64,000 bases of DNA, from positions 1,088,501 through 1,152,500 of the forward strand of contig NZ_CP045504.1 in NCBI RefSeq assembly GCF_013376455.1, in the 5' to 3' direction. The notes beneath the pieces were generated by a model that did no database searches, was not told the DNA's origin, and worked only from the letters and a program-made list of their open reading frames with translations. Position numbers and translations under genes: made by a program. The stretch is from Desulfolutivibrio sulfodismutans DSM 3696 (GTDB lineage: Bacteria > Desulfobacterota > Desulfovibrionia > Desulfovibrionales > Desulfovibrionaceae). Shown piece by piece: positions 39,087 through 46,821 of this stretch (its first letter is position 1; each line of letters begins with the position of its first letter).

Positions 39087-39816
39087 GCTGGATTCGGGGG
39101 AAACCGCCTGGGAAGACTTCGATCTCCGCGACCGGGAGGAGATCGTCAGGCATTTTGCGCCCAAAATCAAAATCCTGGCCCTGCGCCTCAAGGCCAAGCT
39201 CCCCCAGAGCGTGGAGCTTGGGGAGCTGCTCAGCGCCGGGGCCCTGGGGCTCATGGAGGCCTTGAAGAGGTTTCGCCCCGAGTTGAACATCAAGTTCGAC
39301 ACCTATGCCGAAAACCGCATCAAAGGGGCCATGCTCGACGAGTTGCGGCGCATGGACCGCTTCTCGCGCGGCCAGCGCCACCGCATCCGGACCCTTGAGG
39401 AAATCATCCGCCGTCTGGAGCACGAGCACGGCGAGTCCCCCTCCGTGGAGGCCCTGGCCGACGCCTCGGGACTGACCATCCGCGAGGTCTCCCAAAGCAT
39501 GGAGGCCCTGCAAAACCAGTTGTGCATCAGCCTGGACGCCATTACCGAGAATCTGTCCTCCTACAAGATCAACCAAAACGACAACGAACCCTTCAAGTCG
39601 ACGGAATTCAAGGAGCTGGTGGACAAGCTGGCCGGGCTCATCGACGACCTGACGCCCCGGGAGAAGCTGGTGCTCTCCCTGTACTACGGCGAGGAGCTCA
39701 ACATGCGCGAGACCTCGGAGGTCATGGGCATCACCGAGGGCCGGGTCTCCCAACTGCATTCCCAGGCCCTGGCCAGATTGCGGCAAAAATTCAAGACCGA
39801 CTTCGGCATCGACTGA
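39028..39816 (+). CDS. fliA: RNA polymerase sigma factor FliA (sigma-28)
   Basis: Sigma-28 directs late flagellar and chemotaxis genes. The protein (262 aa from this start) has region 2 (ELGELLSAGALGLMEALKRF, KFDTYAENRIKGAMLDELRRMD) and region 3 (EEIIRRLEHEHGESPSVEALADASGL). It also has region 4 (LTPREKLVLSLYYGEELNMRETSEVMGITEGRVSQLHSQALARL). An ATG at 39028 overlapping the end of flhG by 59 nt gives the normal length. The ribosome site is weak, so the exact start is uncertain, but conserved sequence begins around SPWLRLDSGE. Confidence 0.93.
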   Translation: METSNSFGKSSSSRNSPWLRLDSGETAWEDFDLRDREEIVRHFAPKIKILALRLKAKLPQSVELGELLSAGALGLMEALKRFRPELNIKFDTYAENRIKGAMLDELRRMDRFSRGQRHRIRTLEEIIRRLEHEHGESPSVEALADASGLTIREVSQSMEALQNQLCISLDAITENLSSYKINQNDNEPFKSTEFKELVDKLAGLIDDLTPREKLVLSLYYGEELNMRETSEVMGITEGRVSQLHSQALARLRQKFKTDFGID

Positions 39817-39910
39817 CCGCTTGCGTCGCCCATGAAGGTCAACACGTTCAGCCCGTCGCCCCGGAACCTTCCGTAAGGGAATCCCGGGAACGCGACATCC
39901 GCCGCGCACC

Positions 39911-40642
39911 ATGAGCAAGGACAAAGGAACCTCCGCGAAAGCCCCCACGGCCATGGACGATCCGGCTGACGCCGGATTGACCAAGGCCAAGCTCGACGAC
40001 ACGGAGCTTAGCGACGAGTTGCCCAAGGCCTTGCAAAAAGTCGAACTGGACCTGGACGACGCGCCGTTTCTGGAAGACGATAAAGACGAGCAGCCGCCTC
40101 CTGCTCCCGAGGAGGAGCCCGTCCACACGGACGAGGCGCCCGCGCCCGCCCCCTGGTGGAAGAAAAAAGCCATCCTCTTCGGCGCGGCCGGGCTTGTGCT
40201 CGTCATCCTGGCCGCCGCTGCCTATTTCCTGTTTTTCTCCGGGAAAAAAGACGAGGCCCCGCCCCCGCCGCCGGTTGAAGAGAAGGACGCAGGGGCCCCT
40301 TTTGAGCCCCCTGCGCCGTCGCCCCCTCCCGAGGAAAAAGAGGTCACGGTGGTCATGGACCCCTTCCTCGTGGAGCAGGTCAACGAAAAAGGCGAGTCGT
40401 TCCTGGTCAGCCTTCAGTTCACCACGGCCACCACGAATCCTGATCTCGAAAAAGAACTTACCCGAAATACGGTTGTGCTTCGGGATGCCGTGTATTATTT
40501 TCTAAAGAACAAACAATTGATCTTTTTGGACGACAAGAAAGTTACCGACGCCCTCAAACAGGACATCATGTCGGTAATGAACCAATTTCTGGGAGACGCG
40601 CAGATCGAAAACCTGTTCATCGAAAAATATGTGGTGAAGTGA
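39911..40642 (+). CDS. fliL: Flagellar basal-body protein FliL
   Basis: FliL associates with the stator and basal body. The 243-aa protein has a long acidic N-terminal cytosolic part (1-80), one membrane helix (about 83-102) and a Pro/Glu-rich periplasmic linker. The FliL C-terminal domain (VTVVMDPFLVEQVNEKGESFLVSLQF..., LRDAVYYFLKNK) ends NLFIEKYVVK. The extended acidic/Pro-rich N-terminus is longer than in enteric FliL. Two further small proteins follow. Confidence 0.88.
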   Translation: MSKDKGTSAKAPTAMDDPADAGLTKAKLDDTELSDELPKALQKVELDLDDAPFLEDDKDEQPPPAPEEEPVHTDEAPAPAPWWKKKAILFGAAGLVLVILAAAAYFLFFSGKKDEAPPPPPVEEKDAGAPFEPPAPSPPPEEKEVTVVMDPFLVEQVNEKGESFLVSLQFTTATTNPDLEKELTRNTVVLRDAVYYFLKNKQLIFLDDKKVTDALKQDIMSVMNQFLGDAQIENLFIEKYVVK

Positions 40643-40643
40643 T

Positions 40644-40961
40644 ATGTCCATCGACCTCTCCACCGTCTTGCAGGTCATGCCCTATGCTCAAAACGTCGCC
40701 CACGCCGAGGTGATCCATCCCGGGGTGCAGCAGGCCACGGCGGCGGAACTGGCCCTGCAGCGCCTGCGCGAGGAGGGCGACCAGGTTCCCAAGGTCGAAG
40801 AACAGGACGCCGCCGATTCCATCACGGACCAGGAGGAGGAACGTCGCCGCGACGGACGCCAGCCCCGCAAGCGCCAGGCCCGGCATTCGGCCGAGGAAGA
40901 AGAAACGACGCCGACACACGTCACCCCCTGGACGGGAAACATCATTGATGCCAAGATATGA
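40644..40961 (+). CDS. Hypothetical hydrophilic protein, 105 aa
   Basis: The gene starts 1 nt after the fliL stop. The product is soluble: a short ordered-looking N-terminus (MSIDLSTVLQVMPYAQNVAHAE), a helical middle, then a highly charged, probably disordered region rich in Glu and Arg (about 40-90). It ends PWTGNIIDAKI. No family was recognised. Tight linkage to fliL argues for a flagellar role; nothing else can be said from sequence. Confidence 0.7.
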   Translation: MSIDLSTVLQVMPYAQNVAHAEVIHPGVQQATAAELALQRLREEGDQVPKVEEQDAADSITDQEEERRRDGRQPRKRQARHSAEEEETTPTHVTPWTGNIIDAKI

Positions 40962-41010
40962 GGGACATGTTCCGACTCCCTAACACACTCCCCCGCTTCA
41001 AGGTTGGTCC

Positions 41011-41430
41011 ATGAGCGCCGAGCCCTATCTGATCCTTTTTCTCACTTTAAGCGAACTGGCGCTCATCGTGCTGGTGGTCGTCTTTTTTTCCCGCCTGCGC
41101 CGCTCCGAGGGTCTTTTGCACAGGATGCAAAACAACCAGGAGCAGTTGCTGGAAAAGCTCCGGGTCAACGCCCAGCTCGAACAGGAACTGGTGTCCAGCT
41201 TCAAGCGCCGCCATGCCGAGCTCCTGGCCCTGGACGAGAAGCTCGAAGAACGCCGGGCGGAGTTGGAGCGGCTTCTCAAGCAGGCCCGCGAGATGTCCCG
41301 GTCCCCCCAGTTCCTGCGCCAGGTCATCCAAAACGGCCACAAAAAGGGGCAGTCCATCGACGCCCTGGCCAGATCCACGGGGCTTGCCCCGGACGAGGTG
41401 CGCCTGATCCTCGAACAGGCCGCGTCCTGA
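41011..41430 (+). CDS. DUF2802-like membrane coiled-coil protein
   Basis: The 139-aa protein has a single N-terminal membrane helix (about 7-26), a long coiled coil (about 30-105), and a C-terminal helix-turn-helix-like segment KKGQSIDALARSTGLAPDEVRLIL. This three-part layout is that of DUF2802 proteins, which are often found beside flagellar genes of polar-flagellated bacteria. Its function is unknown. The start ATG at 41011 lies 49 nt after the preceding gene, with AAGGTTGG upstream. Confidence 0.75.
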   Translation: MSAEPYLILFLTLSELALIVLVVVFFSRLRRSEGLLHRMQNNQEQLLEKLRVNAQLEQELVSSFKRRHAELLALDEKLEERRAELERLLKQAREMSRSPQFLRQVIQNGHKKGQSIDALARSTGLAPDEVRLILEQAAS

Positions 41431-41498
41431 CCCGGCCGCCGCGAGGAGACGACATGCGCCGACACACGCATCCTATCCCATCAGCCTGAGGTGTTCCC

Positions 41499-42344
41499 AT
41501 GGCTGGCCGTGACCTCGAAGACTTCCGCCGCGCCTTTCGATCCGGAGAACGGGTCGTGGGCCGGGTGCTCTCCCGACCCGACGCCCGGCATGCCCTGGTG
41601 GACATCTCCGGTTTCGAACTTTTGGCCGCGACCGACACCGATCCGCCCCTCGGGTCCAGGCTGACCTTTTCCATCACCCGGATGCATCCGGTGGTGGTGC
41701 TGCGCGAGCTGGCCCGAGACCACAACGATCCGAATGCCGACCTGCCCCGCCGCATCGCAGGACTTCTGTCCTCCCTGGCGGGCGCCCGCGCCGCCTTCGA
41801 GCCGCATCTGTCAGGCCTTCGCCCGCCGCCCGCCCCCTCCCCCGGCCAGGCCGTCGATCTGGCGGACCTCAAACGCCGATTTCTGGCCGCGCTTTGCGCC
41901 GATGAACCGGCTTTCGCCGCCTACCGGCGATTGTCCCGGCTGACCCGGGAACTGGCCGCCCTGCCCGGGCTTTCCCGCCTGGGGAAGTATCTGTACGCGC
42001 CCTGGTACCCACCGGGCGCGGTGGGGCACGAACTACTCCTGGGACGCCCCGGGACGGGCGGGGCACGGGAAATCCACCTTGCATTCCGGCTCGAAGGGCC
42101 GGGCGAGGTCCGGGTCAAGGCCCTCTACCATGGCGACACGGCCCGGTGCCTGGTGTTCGCCGCCGCTCCCGAGCGTCTTGACCGCCACATGTTTTTGCCC
42201 GAGGCCGTCCGCCTGGGACGCAAGGTGATCCGCCTTCTGCCGATGGCCGCGCCGCGCCCCCTGGGGACGCCCCTTCCCTCGCTTGCGCAAACCCTTCTGG
42301 GGAATGGGACCGGGAGCTTTACGGGGGTGAACCTTCGAGTGTAA
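41499..42344 (+). CDS. Uncharacterised protein with FliK-like layout
   Basis: The 281-aa protein has no signal or membrane segment. The N-terminal ~65 residues (GERVVGRVLSRPDARHALVDISGFELLA..., HPVVVLREL) look like the small beta domain found in FliK-type hook-length proteins. A Pro-rich linker (about 108-118) follows. The C-terminus (IHLAFRLEGPGEVRVKAL...ARCLVFAAAPERLD) resembles the FliK C-terminal core but ends differently. Flagellar neighbours support a hook- or export-related role; this remains an inference and no family is certain. Confidence 0.6.
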   Translation: MAGRDLEDFRRAFRSGERVVGRVLSRPDARHALVDISGFELLAATDTDPPLGSRLTFSITRMHPVVVLRELARDHNDPNADLPRRIAGLLSSLAGARAAFEPHLSGLRPPPAPSPGQAVDLADLKRRFLAALCADEPAFAAYRRLSRLTRELAALPGLSRLGKYLYAPWYPPGAVGHELLLGRPGTGGAREIHLAFRLEGPGEVRVKALYHGDTARCLVFAAAPERLDRHMFLPEAVRLGRKVIRLLPMAAPRPLGTPLPSLAQTLLGNGTGSFTGVNLRV

Positions 42345-42388
42345 GAACAGGCCACTGCACCCCACCCCATAGGCAAAGGAACGCAACC

Positions 42389-42886
42389 ATGCAAAGCGGC
42401 GACGAAGATCTGCTCTCCTCTCCCAATCTTGGCCGCAGGATCAGCGAGATGCTCGACGAATCGGCCTGGGCCAAGGATCTCTCGTGGCAGGACATCCAGG
42501 CCCTGTCGGGTTTCATGTCGATTCTGGAGTTCCCCAGGGAGATGACCATTTTCACCGAGGGGGATCGTAGCGACTACATGGCCATCGTGCTGCACGGGGT
42601 GGTGGAGATCGCCAAGCACGAAGAGGGCGATGAGTTTTCCACCAAATTTCTGGTGCGCCTGGGCCCTGGCCGGGCCTTCGGAGAGATGGCCCTGGTGGAG
42701 GGGCTGCCGCGTTCGGCCTCGGCCCTGGCCGCCGAAGACACGCGGCTCCTGGTGCTGACCAGGGAGGAATTCGACCGGATGTGCAGGGAAAACAAATCGC
42801 TGGCCCTGAAAATGGCCATCAACATGGCCCGGCTCATCAGCTTCCGGCTGCGCCACACCAGTTCCAAGCTTTTGCGGTTCCTCTGA
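42389..42886 (+). CDS. Cyclic nucleotide-binding domain protein
   Basis: The 165-aa product is one CNMP-binding (Crp-type) domain, with the ligand-pocket signature RAFGEMALVEGLPRSASALAAEDTRLLVLTREEFDRM and the Arg-Ser pair that contacts the nucleotide phosphate. It has no helix-turn-helix, so it is not a Crp-type transcription factor; such stand-alone modules are usually regulatory subunits. It comes after the flagellar genes and before ubiD; a link to either is not shown. Confidence 0.85.
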   Translation: MQSGDEDLLSSPNLGRRISEMLDESAWAKDLSWQDIQALSGFMSILEFPREMTIFTEGDRSDYMAIVLHGVVEIAKHEEGDEFSTKFLVRLGPGRAFGEMALVEGLPRSASALAAEDTRLLVLTREEFDRMCRENKSLALKMAINMARLISFRLRHTSSKLLRFL

Positions 42887-43010
42887 CGTCGAGTCCTTGA
42901 ACTTCGTCTCTACGTCTATCACTACGGCGCACAGGGCCGGGCACACAACCTGACCGGCCCTTGGCCTTGTTCCGCCGTCAACCCATACCCCTATTTCGAG
43001 GCATACCGGC

Positions 43011-44456
43011 ATGGCATACAAGGATTTGCAGGATTTCGTGAAGGCATTGGAGGGCGCGGGCGAACTCAAGCGCATCGCCGCACAGCTTGATCCCTATCTG
43101 GAGGTGGCCGAGGTCACGGATCGGGTGAGCAAAAAACACGGCCCGGCCCTTTTCTTCGAAAACGTGGGCCAGTCCGGGTTTCCGGTGCTGACCAACGCAT
43201 TCGGCTCATATACCCGCATGCACATGGCCCTTCAGGTCGAGAGCCTGGAGGCCCTGGCCTCGGAGATCACGGAATTTATGGAGATCGAAAAGCCCTCGGG
43301 GATCATCAAAAAGCTCAAGCTTCTGCCCAAGCTGGCCCGGATGGCCAATATCTTCCCCAAGGAGGTGGGCTCGGGCCCCTGCCAGGACGTGGTTCTCACG
43401 GGCGACGACGTGGACCTTTCCATCATGCCCGTCCTGACCACCTGGCCGGGCGACGCCGGGCCATTTATCACCCTGCCCGGGGTCATCACCAAAAACCCCG
43501 AAACCGGCAAACGCAACTTGGGCATGTACCGCATGCAGGTCTTCGACAAAAAGACCACGGGCATGCACTGGCACCGCCACAAGGGCGGGGCCTACCACTA
43601 CCACCTGGCCGAAAAGCTCGGCAAACGCCTGGAAATGGCCGTGTGCATCGGCCCGGACCCGGCCGTGACCTACGCCGCCACGGCCCCCCTGCCCGACGAA
43701 CTCGACGAGATGCTGTTCGCCGGATTCCTGCGCCACTCGCCCGTGGAGCTGGTCAAATGCAAGACCGTGGACATCGAGGTTCCGGCCAACGCCCAGTTCG
43801 TGCTGGAGGGCTATGTGGAGCCCGGCGAACGGCGGCGGGAGGGCCCTTTCGGCGACCACACGGGCTATTATTCCCTGGCCGACGACTATCCGGTCTTCCA
43901 CGTCACGGCGCTCACCCACCGCAGGGACGCCATCTATCCGGCCACCCTGGTGGGACCGCCGCCCATGGAGGACTGCTTCATGGGCAAGGCCACGGAACGC
44001 CTGTTTTTGCCCCTGATCAAAAAACAACTGCCCGAGATCATGGACCTGAGCCTGCCCCTGGAAGGCGTTTTCCACAACCTGTGCTTCGTCTCCATCGACA
44101 AACGCTATCCCGGCCAGGCCAAGAAGGTCATGTACGCCCTATGGGGCCTGGGACAGATGATGTTCACCAAGATCATCGTGGTGGTGGACAAAAACGTCAA
44201 CGTGCAGAACACCTCCGAGGTGCTGTGGCGTCTTGGCAACAACGTTGACCCACGCCGCGACGTGGTCATGGTGGACGGCCCCCTGGACGCCCTGGACCAT
44301 GCCTCGCCCCTGGCCTTCTACGGCGGCAAAATGGGCATCGACGCCACGAAAAAAGGCCCCCAGGACGGCCATCACCGCCCCTGGCCCGCCTCCCTGCGCA
44401 TGGCCCCCGAGGTCAAGAACCGCATCGACGCCCTGTGGGGCGAGCTGGGGTTGTAA
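43011..44456 (+). CDS. UbiD-family decarboxylase
   Basis: The 481-aa protein is a UbiD-type decarboxylase, an enzyme class that needs prenylated FMN made by UbiX. Family features include PALFFENVGQSGFPVLTNAFGS, MYRMQVFDKKTTGMHWHRHKGGA, EVPANAQFVLEGYVEPGERRREGPFGDHTGYY with the E/R catalytic network, and VNVQNTSEVLWRLGNNVDP. In Desulfovibrio such genes are assigned to menaquinone synthesis via futalosine or to aromatic decarboxylation. The substrate is not fixed by the sequence. A metallo-hydrolase gene follows. Confidence 0.9.
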   Translation: MAYKDLQDFVKALEGAGELKRIAAQLDPYLEVAEVTDRVSKKHGPALFFENVGQSGFPVLTNAFGSYTRMHMALQVESLEALASEITEFMEIEKPSGIIKKLKLLPKLARMANIFPKEVGSGPCQDVVLTGDDVDLSIMPVLTTWPGDAGPFITLPGVITKNPETGKRNLGMYRMQVFDKKTTGMHWHRHKGGAYHYHLAEKLGKRLEMAVCIGPDPAVTYAATAPLPDELDEMLFAGFLRHSPVELVKCKTVDIEVPANAQFVLEGYVEPGERRREGPFGDHTGYYSLADDYPVFHVTALTHRRDAIYPATLVGPPPMEDCFMGKATERLFLPLIKKQLPEIMDLSLPLEGVFHNLCFVSIDKRYPGQAKKVMYALWGLGQMMFTKIIVVVDKNVNVQNTSEVLWRLGNNVDPRRDVVMVDGPLDALDHASPLAFYGGKMGIDATKKGPQDGHHRPWPASLRMAPEVKNRIDALWGELGL

Positions 44457-44483
44457 GCGGGACGCCCCAGGAGAACGCCGCCC

Positions 44484-45212
44484 ATGGACATCACCTACAT
44501 TCATCACGACTGCTTCGTCGTGCGCCACGCCGGGCGCGTGTTGCTCTTCGATTATCCCCGCCCCAGCCATCTGCCCGCCCAGGCCGCCCAGATGGCCGCG
44601 CCGCTTCTGCACGGGGCCGATCTGACGGTCTTTTTCTCCCACGGCCACCCCGACCACTTCGACCCGAACATCCTGGCGGTCACCGCCGGGGCGGCTACGC
44701 GCCGCTTCGTGGTCTCGGACGACGTGGCCGACATGTTCCCGGACAGCCTGCCCCCGGACGCCGTGATCATGGAGCCGGATCAGACTCGCGAGGTGTCGGG
44801 GCTTCTCGTCTCCACCCTGGAAAGCAACGACCTGGGCGTGGCCTTTCTTCTCGCCACGCCCGAAAAACGCCTCTATTTCGGCGGCGACCTGGCCCAGTGG
44901 GACTGGCCCACCCTGCCCGAGCGCGCCCGGGCCGAAACCTGCCGCTTCTTCACCGACGCCCTGGCCCGCATCGCAGACTTCGCCCCGGACGTGGCCTTCA
45001 CCAACTGCGATTTCCGGCTCGACTCCCTGGGCGGCGTGGTGGCCTTCGCCCAGGCCGTCCATCCCGGGCTCTTGATCCCCATGCACCTTTTCGGCGACGC
45101 CTCGCGGCTGTGGACCCTGCCATCGCGCATCGCCGAGGCCGGTCCCGCCGATGCACCCGACATCCCGGTCTTCTGCTACGCCGCCCCCGGCGACAGCATC
45201 GTACTGGAATAG
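44484..45212 (+). CDS. MBL-fold metallo-hydrolase
   Basis: The 242-aa protein has the metallo-beta-lactamase metal motif HGHPDH (His53, His55, Asp57, His58), preceded by an HHDCFVVRHAGRVLLFDY strand pattern and followed by FGGDLAQWD and LLIPMHLFGDAS. It resembles UlaG-type or uncharacterised short MBL hydrolases. It starts 27 nt after the UbiD gene and they are probably cotranscribed. The reaction is unknown. Confidence 0.85.
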   Translation: MDITYIHHDCFVVRHAGRVLLFDYPRPSHLPAQAAQMAAPLLHGADLTVFFSHGHPDHFDPNILAVTAGAATRRFVVSDDVADMFPDSLPPDAVIMEPDQTREVSGLLVSTLESNDLGVAFLLATPEKRLYFGGDLAQWDWPTLPERARAETCRFFTDALARIADFAPDVAFTNCDFRLDSLGGVVAFAQAVHPGLLIPMHLFGDASRLWTLPSRIAEAGPADAPDIPVFCYAAPGDSIVLE

Positions 45213-45222
45213 CCTGCGCCGA

Positions 45223-45260
45223 CAAGGGGGGAAACCTTTTGAAAAAGGTTTCCCCCCTTG
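45223..45260. terminator. 18-bp hairpin after the MBL gene
   Basis: Segment 45223-45240 is perfectly complementary to 45243-45260, with only a 2-nt GA loop between. The stem joins a G6/C6 end to a T4/A4 tip. It lies 11 nt after the MBL gene stop. Strong GC ends and no T-run on the plus side mean it may stop polymerase from either side, or act as an RNA-processing stem or chromosomal repeat. Confidence 0.7.
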
Positions 45261-45302
45261 ACCCCCCTTCGAAAACTTCGTCGCGCTTCGCGTCCGCGTC
45301 CG

Positions 45303-45320
45303 GGAGAGAGCATTCTCTCC
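45303..45320. repeat. 7-bp hairpin, part of the 45.2-kb cluster
   Basis: GGAGAGA (45303-45309) and TCTCTCC (45314-45320) form a perfect stem with a 4-nt loop, in the middle of the intergenic hairpin cluster. Confidence 0.6.
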
Positions 45321-45335
45321 GGCCAACCTGATTTT

Positions 45336-45380
45336 CGTTGGCGTTTCCGGTGCGGCTTTGCCGCACCGGAAACGCCAACG
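45336..45380. repeat. 21-bp perfect palindrome with 3-nt loop
   Basis: Segment 45336-45356 is an exact inverted copy of 45360-45380, separated by TTT. A 45-nt structure of this quality is far beyond chance. It lies between the convergent MBL and radA genes and could be a bidirectional terminator or a REP-type element. Confidence 0.8.
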
Positions 45381-45392
45381 ATATCAGGGGGT

Positions 45393-45415
45393 CCGGGGGA
45401 AATGATTTCCCCCGG
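45393..45415. repeat. 11-bp palindrome around G at 45404
   Basis: An 11-bp perfect stem (45393-45403 with 45405-45415) has a 1-nt centre. As a hairpin the loop would open 3-4 nt. Confidence 0.65.
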
Positions 45416-45423
45416 GCGGGGTA

Positions 45424-45464
45424 CGGGGCGGCAGCCCCGACGCAGGGCGGGGCGGCAGCCCCGA
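45424..45464. repeat. Two direct copies of a 17-bp self-complementary unit
   Basis: CGGGGCGGCAGCCCCGA occurs at 45424-45440 and 45448-45464. Each copy is itself an inverted repeat (CGGGGC/GCCCCG around GGCA). The second ends just beyond the radA stop codon. Confidence 0.7.
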
Positions 45465-45468
45465 TGAG

Positions 45469-46806
45469 CTAGCTGAAAAGGGCGGCGTGCAGGGCGGTGA
45501 GGTCGCTGACGCCTTGGGCGCCTTTGCCGGGGCGCGGGAAAAACAGCGGCCCGTAGCCCAGGCGTTTGGCCTGTTTGAGGCGCATATCGTGTCCGGACAC
45601 GGGCCGTATGCGTCCGCCCAGGTCCACCTCGCCCCAGAAGACGGCCCCGGCTGGGAGCGGCCGGTCGTGAAAAGAGGAGAGGATGGCGGCGGCGAGTCCC
45701 AGGTCGAGTCCCGGGTCGCGCATGGACAGTCCGCCGCCGAGCTTGGCGTAGATGTCCGACTGGCCCAGGTGGACGCCGAGGCGTTTTTCCAGGACGGCCA
45801 GAAGCAGATGCAATCGCCCCTGGTCCACGCCAAGGGCCGTACGCCGGGGGATGCCCAGATAGGAATGGGCGGCCAGGGCCTGGACCTCGACGGCCAGGGG
45901 CCGTTGGCCCTCCACGGCCATGACCACGGCCGAGCCGGACAGGGCGGCGTCGCGCTCGCCGAGGAAGAAGGTGGACGGGTCGGCCACCACGGCCAGTCCT
46001 TTTTCGCGCATCTCGAAGACCAGGAGTTCGTCGGTCGGGCCGAAGCGGTTTTTGAGCACCCGCAGGATGCGAAAGACGTGGCGTCGTTCGCCTTCGAGGT
46101 AGAGCACGGTATCCACCATGTGCTCCATGAGCTTGGGGCCGGCGATCTGGCCGTCTTTGGTGACGTGTCCCACCAGGATTAGCGGCGTGCCGGAGCGTTT
46201 GGCGGCTTCGACGAGTTCCGAGGACACGGCCCGCACCTGTCCCACGCTGCCGCTGGCCCCTTCGGCGGCCGGGGAATGTAGGGTTTGCACGGAATCGGCG
46301 ATGAGGAGACTTGGGGGGTTGGGGTCGGACAGAAGGGCCACGGCCTGGGAGGCGTCGGTGGAGGACACGGCCAGGAGTCCGGGATGCAGGCATTTCAGGC
46401 GCGCCGCCCGGGATTTGAGCTGGGAAAGCGATTCCTCGCCGGAGAAATAGACCGGGGAGCGTCCCGAGGCGGCCAAACGTCCGGCAAGTTGCAGAAGGAG
46501 CGTGGATTTGCCGATGCCCGGCTCGCCGCCGAGCAGGATGGCCCCGCCCGGGGCCAGCCCCCCGCCCAAGACCCGGTCCAGGTCGGCCAGTCCCGTGGGC
46601 GCGGCCACGCCGCCCTCATCGGGGTGGTCGGCCAGGGAGGCGGGGGGAACGGCCGGGGACGGCGACGCGAACCCGCCCTTGCTGCTTGAGGCGGCCACGG
46701 TCTGGGCGGAAAGGGTGTTCCATTTGCCGCACCGCGGGCACTGGCCGCGCCAGGATGGCGAGATGCCGCCGCATTCGGCGCATACGTAGCGTTGCCGGGT
46801 CTTCAT
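45469..46806 (-). CDS. radA: DNA repair protein RadA
   Basis: RadA processes recombination intermediates. The 445-aa protein has the N-terminal zinc finger (Cys9, 12, 23, 26 in CAECGGISPSWRGQCPRC) and the RecA-like core with Walker A GGEPGIGKSTLLLQ. The RadA-specific KNRFGPTDELLVFEM motif and a Lon-like C-terminal domain (DLGLAAAILSSFHDRPLP) complete it. Motif order and length are standard. It lies upstream of the repeat cluster. Confidence 0.96.
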   Translation of the reverse strand: MKTRQRYVCAECGGISPSWRGQCPRCGKWNTLSAQTVAASSSKGGFASPSPAVPPASLADHPDEGGVAAPTGLADLDRVLGGGLAPGGAILLGGEPGIGKSTLLLQLAGRLAASGRSPVYFSGEESLSQLKSRAARLKCLHPGLLAVSSTDASQAVALLSDPNPPSLLIADSVQTLHSPAAEGASGSVGQVRAVSSELVEAAKRSGTPLILVGHVTKDGQIAGPKLMEHMVDTVLYLEGERRHVFRILRVLKNRFGPTDELLVFEMREKGLAVVADPSTFFLGERDAALSGSAVVMAVEGQRPLAVEVQALAAHSYLGIPRRTALGVDQGRLHLLLAVLEKRLGVHLGQSDIYAKLGGGLSMRDPGLDLGLAAAILSSFHDRPLPAGAVFWGEVDLGGRIRPVSGHDMRLKQAKRLGYGPLFFPRPGKGAQGVSDLTALHAALFS

Positions 46807-46821
46807 GGATGGTCGCCGGGG

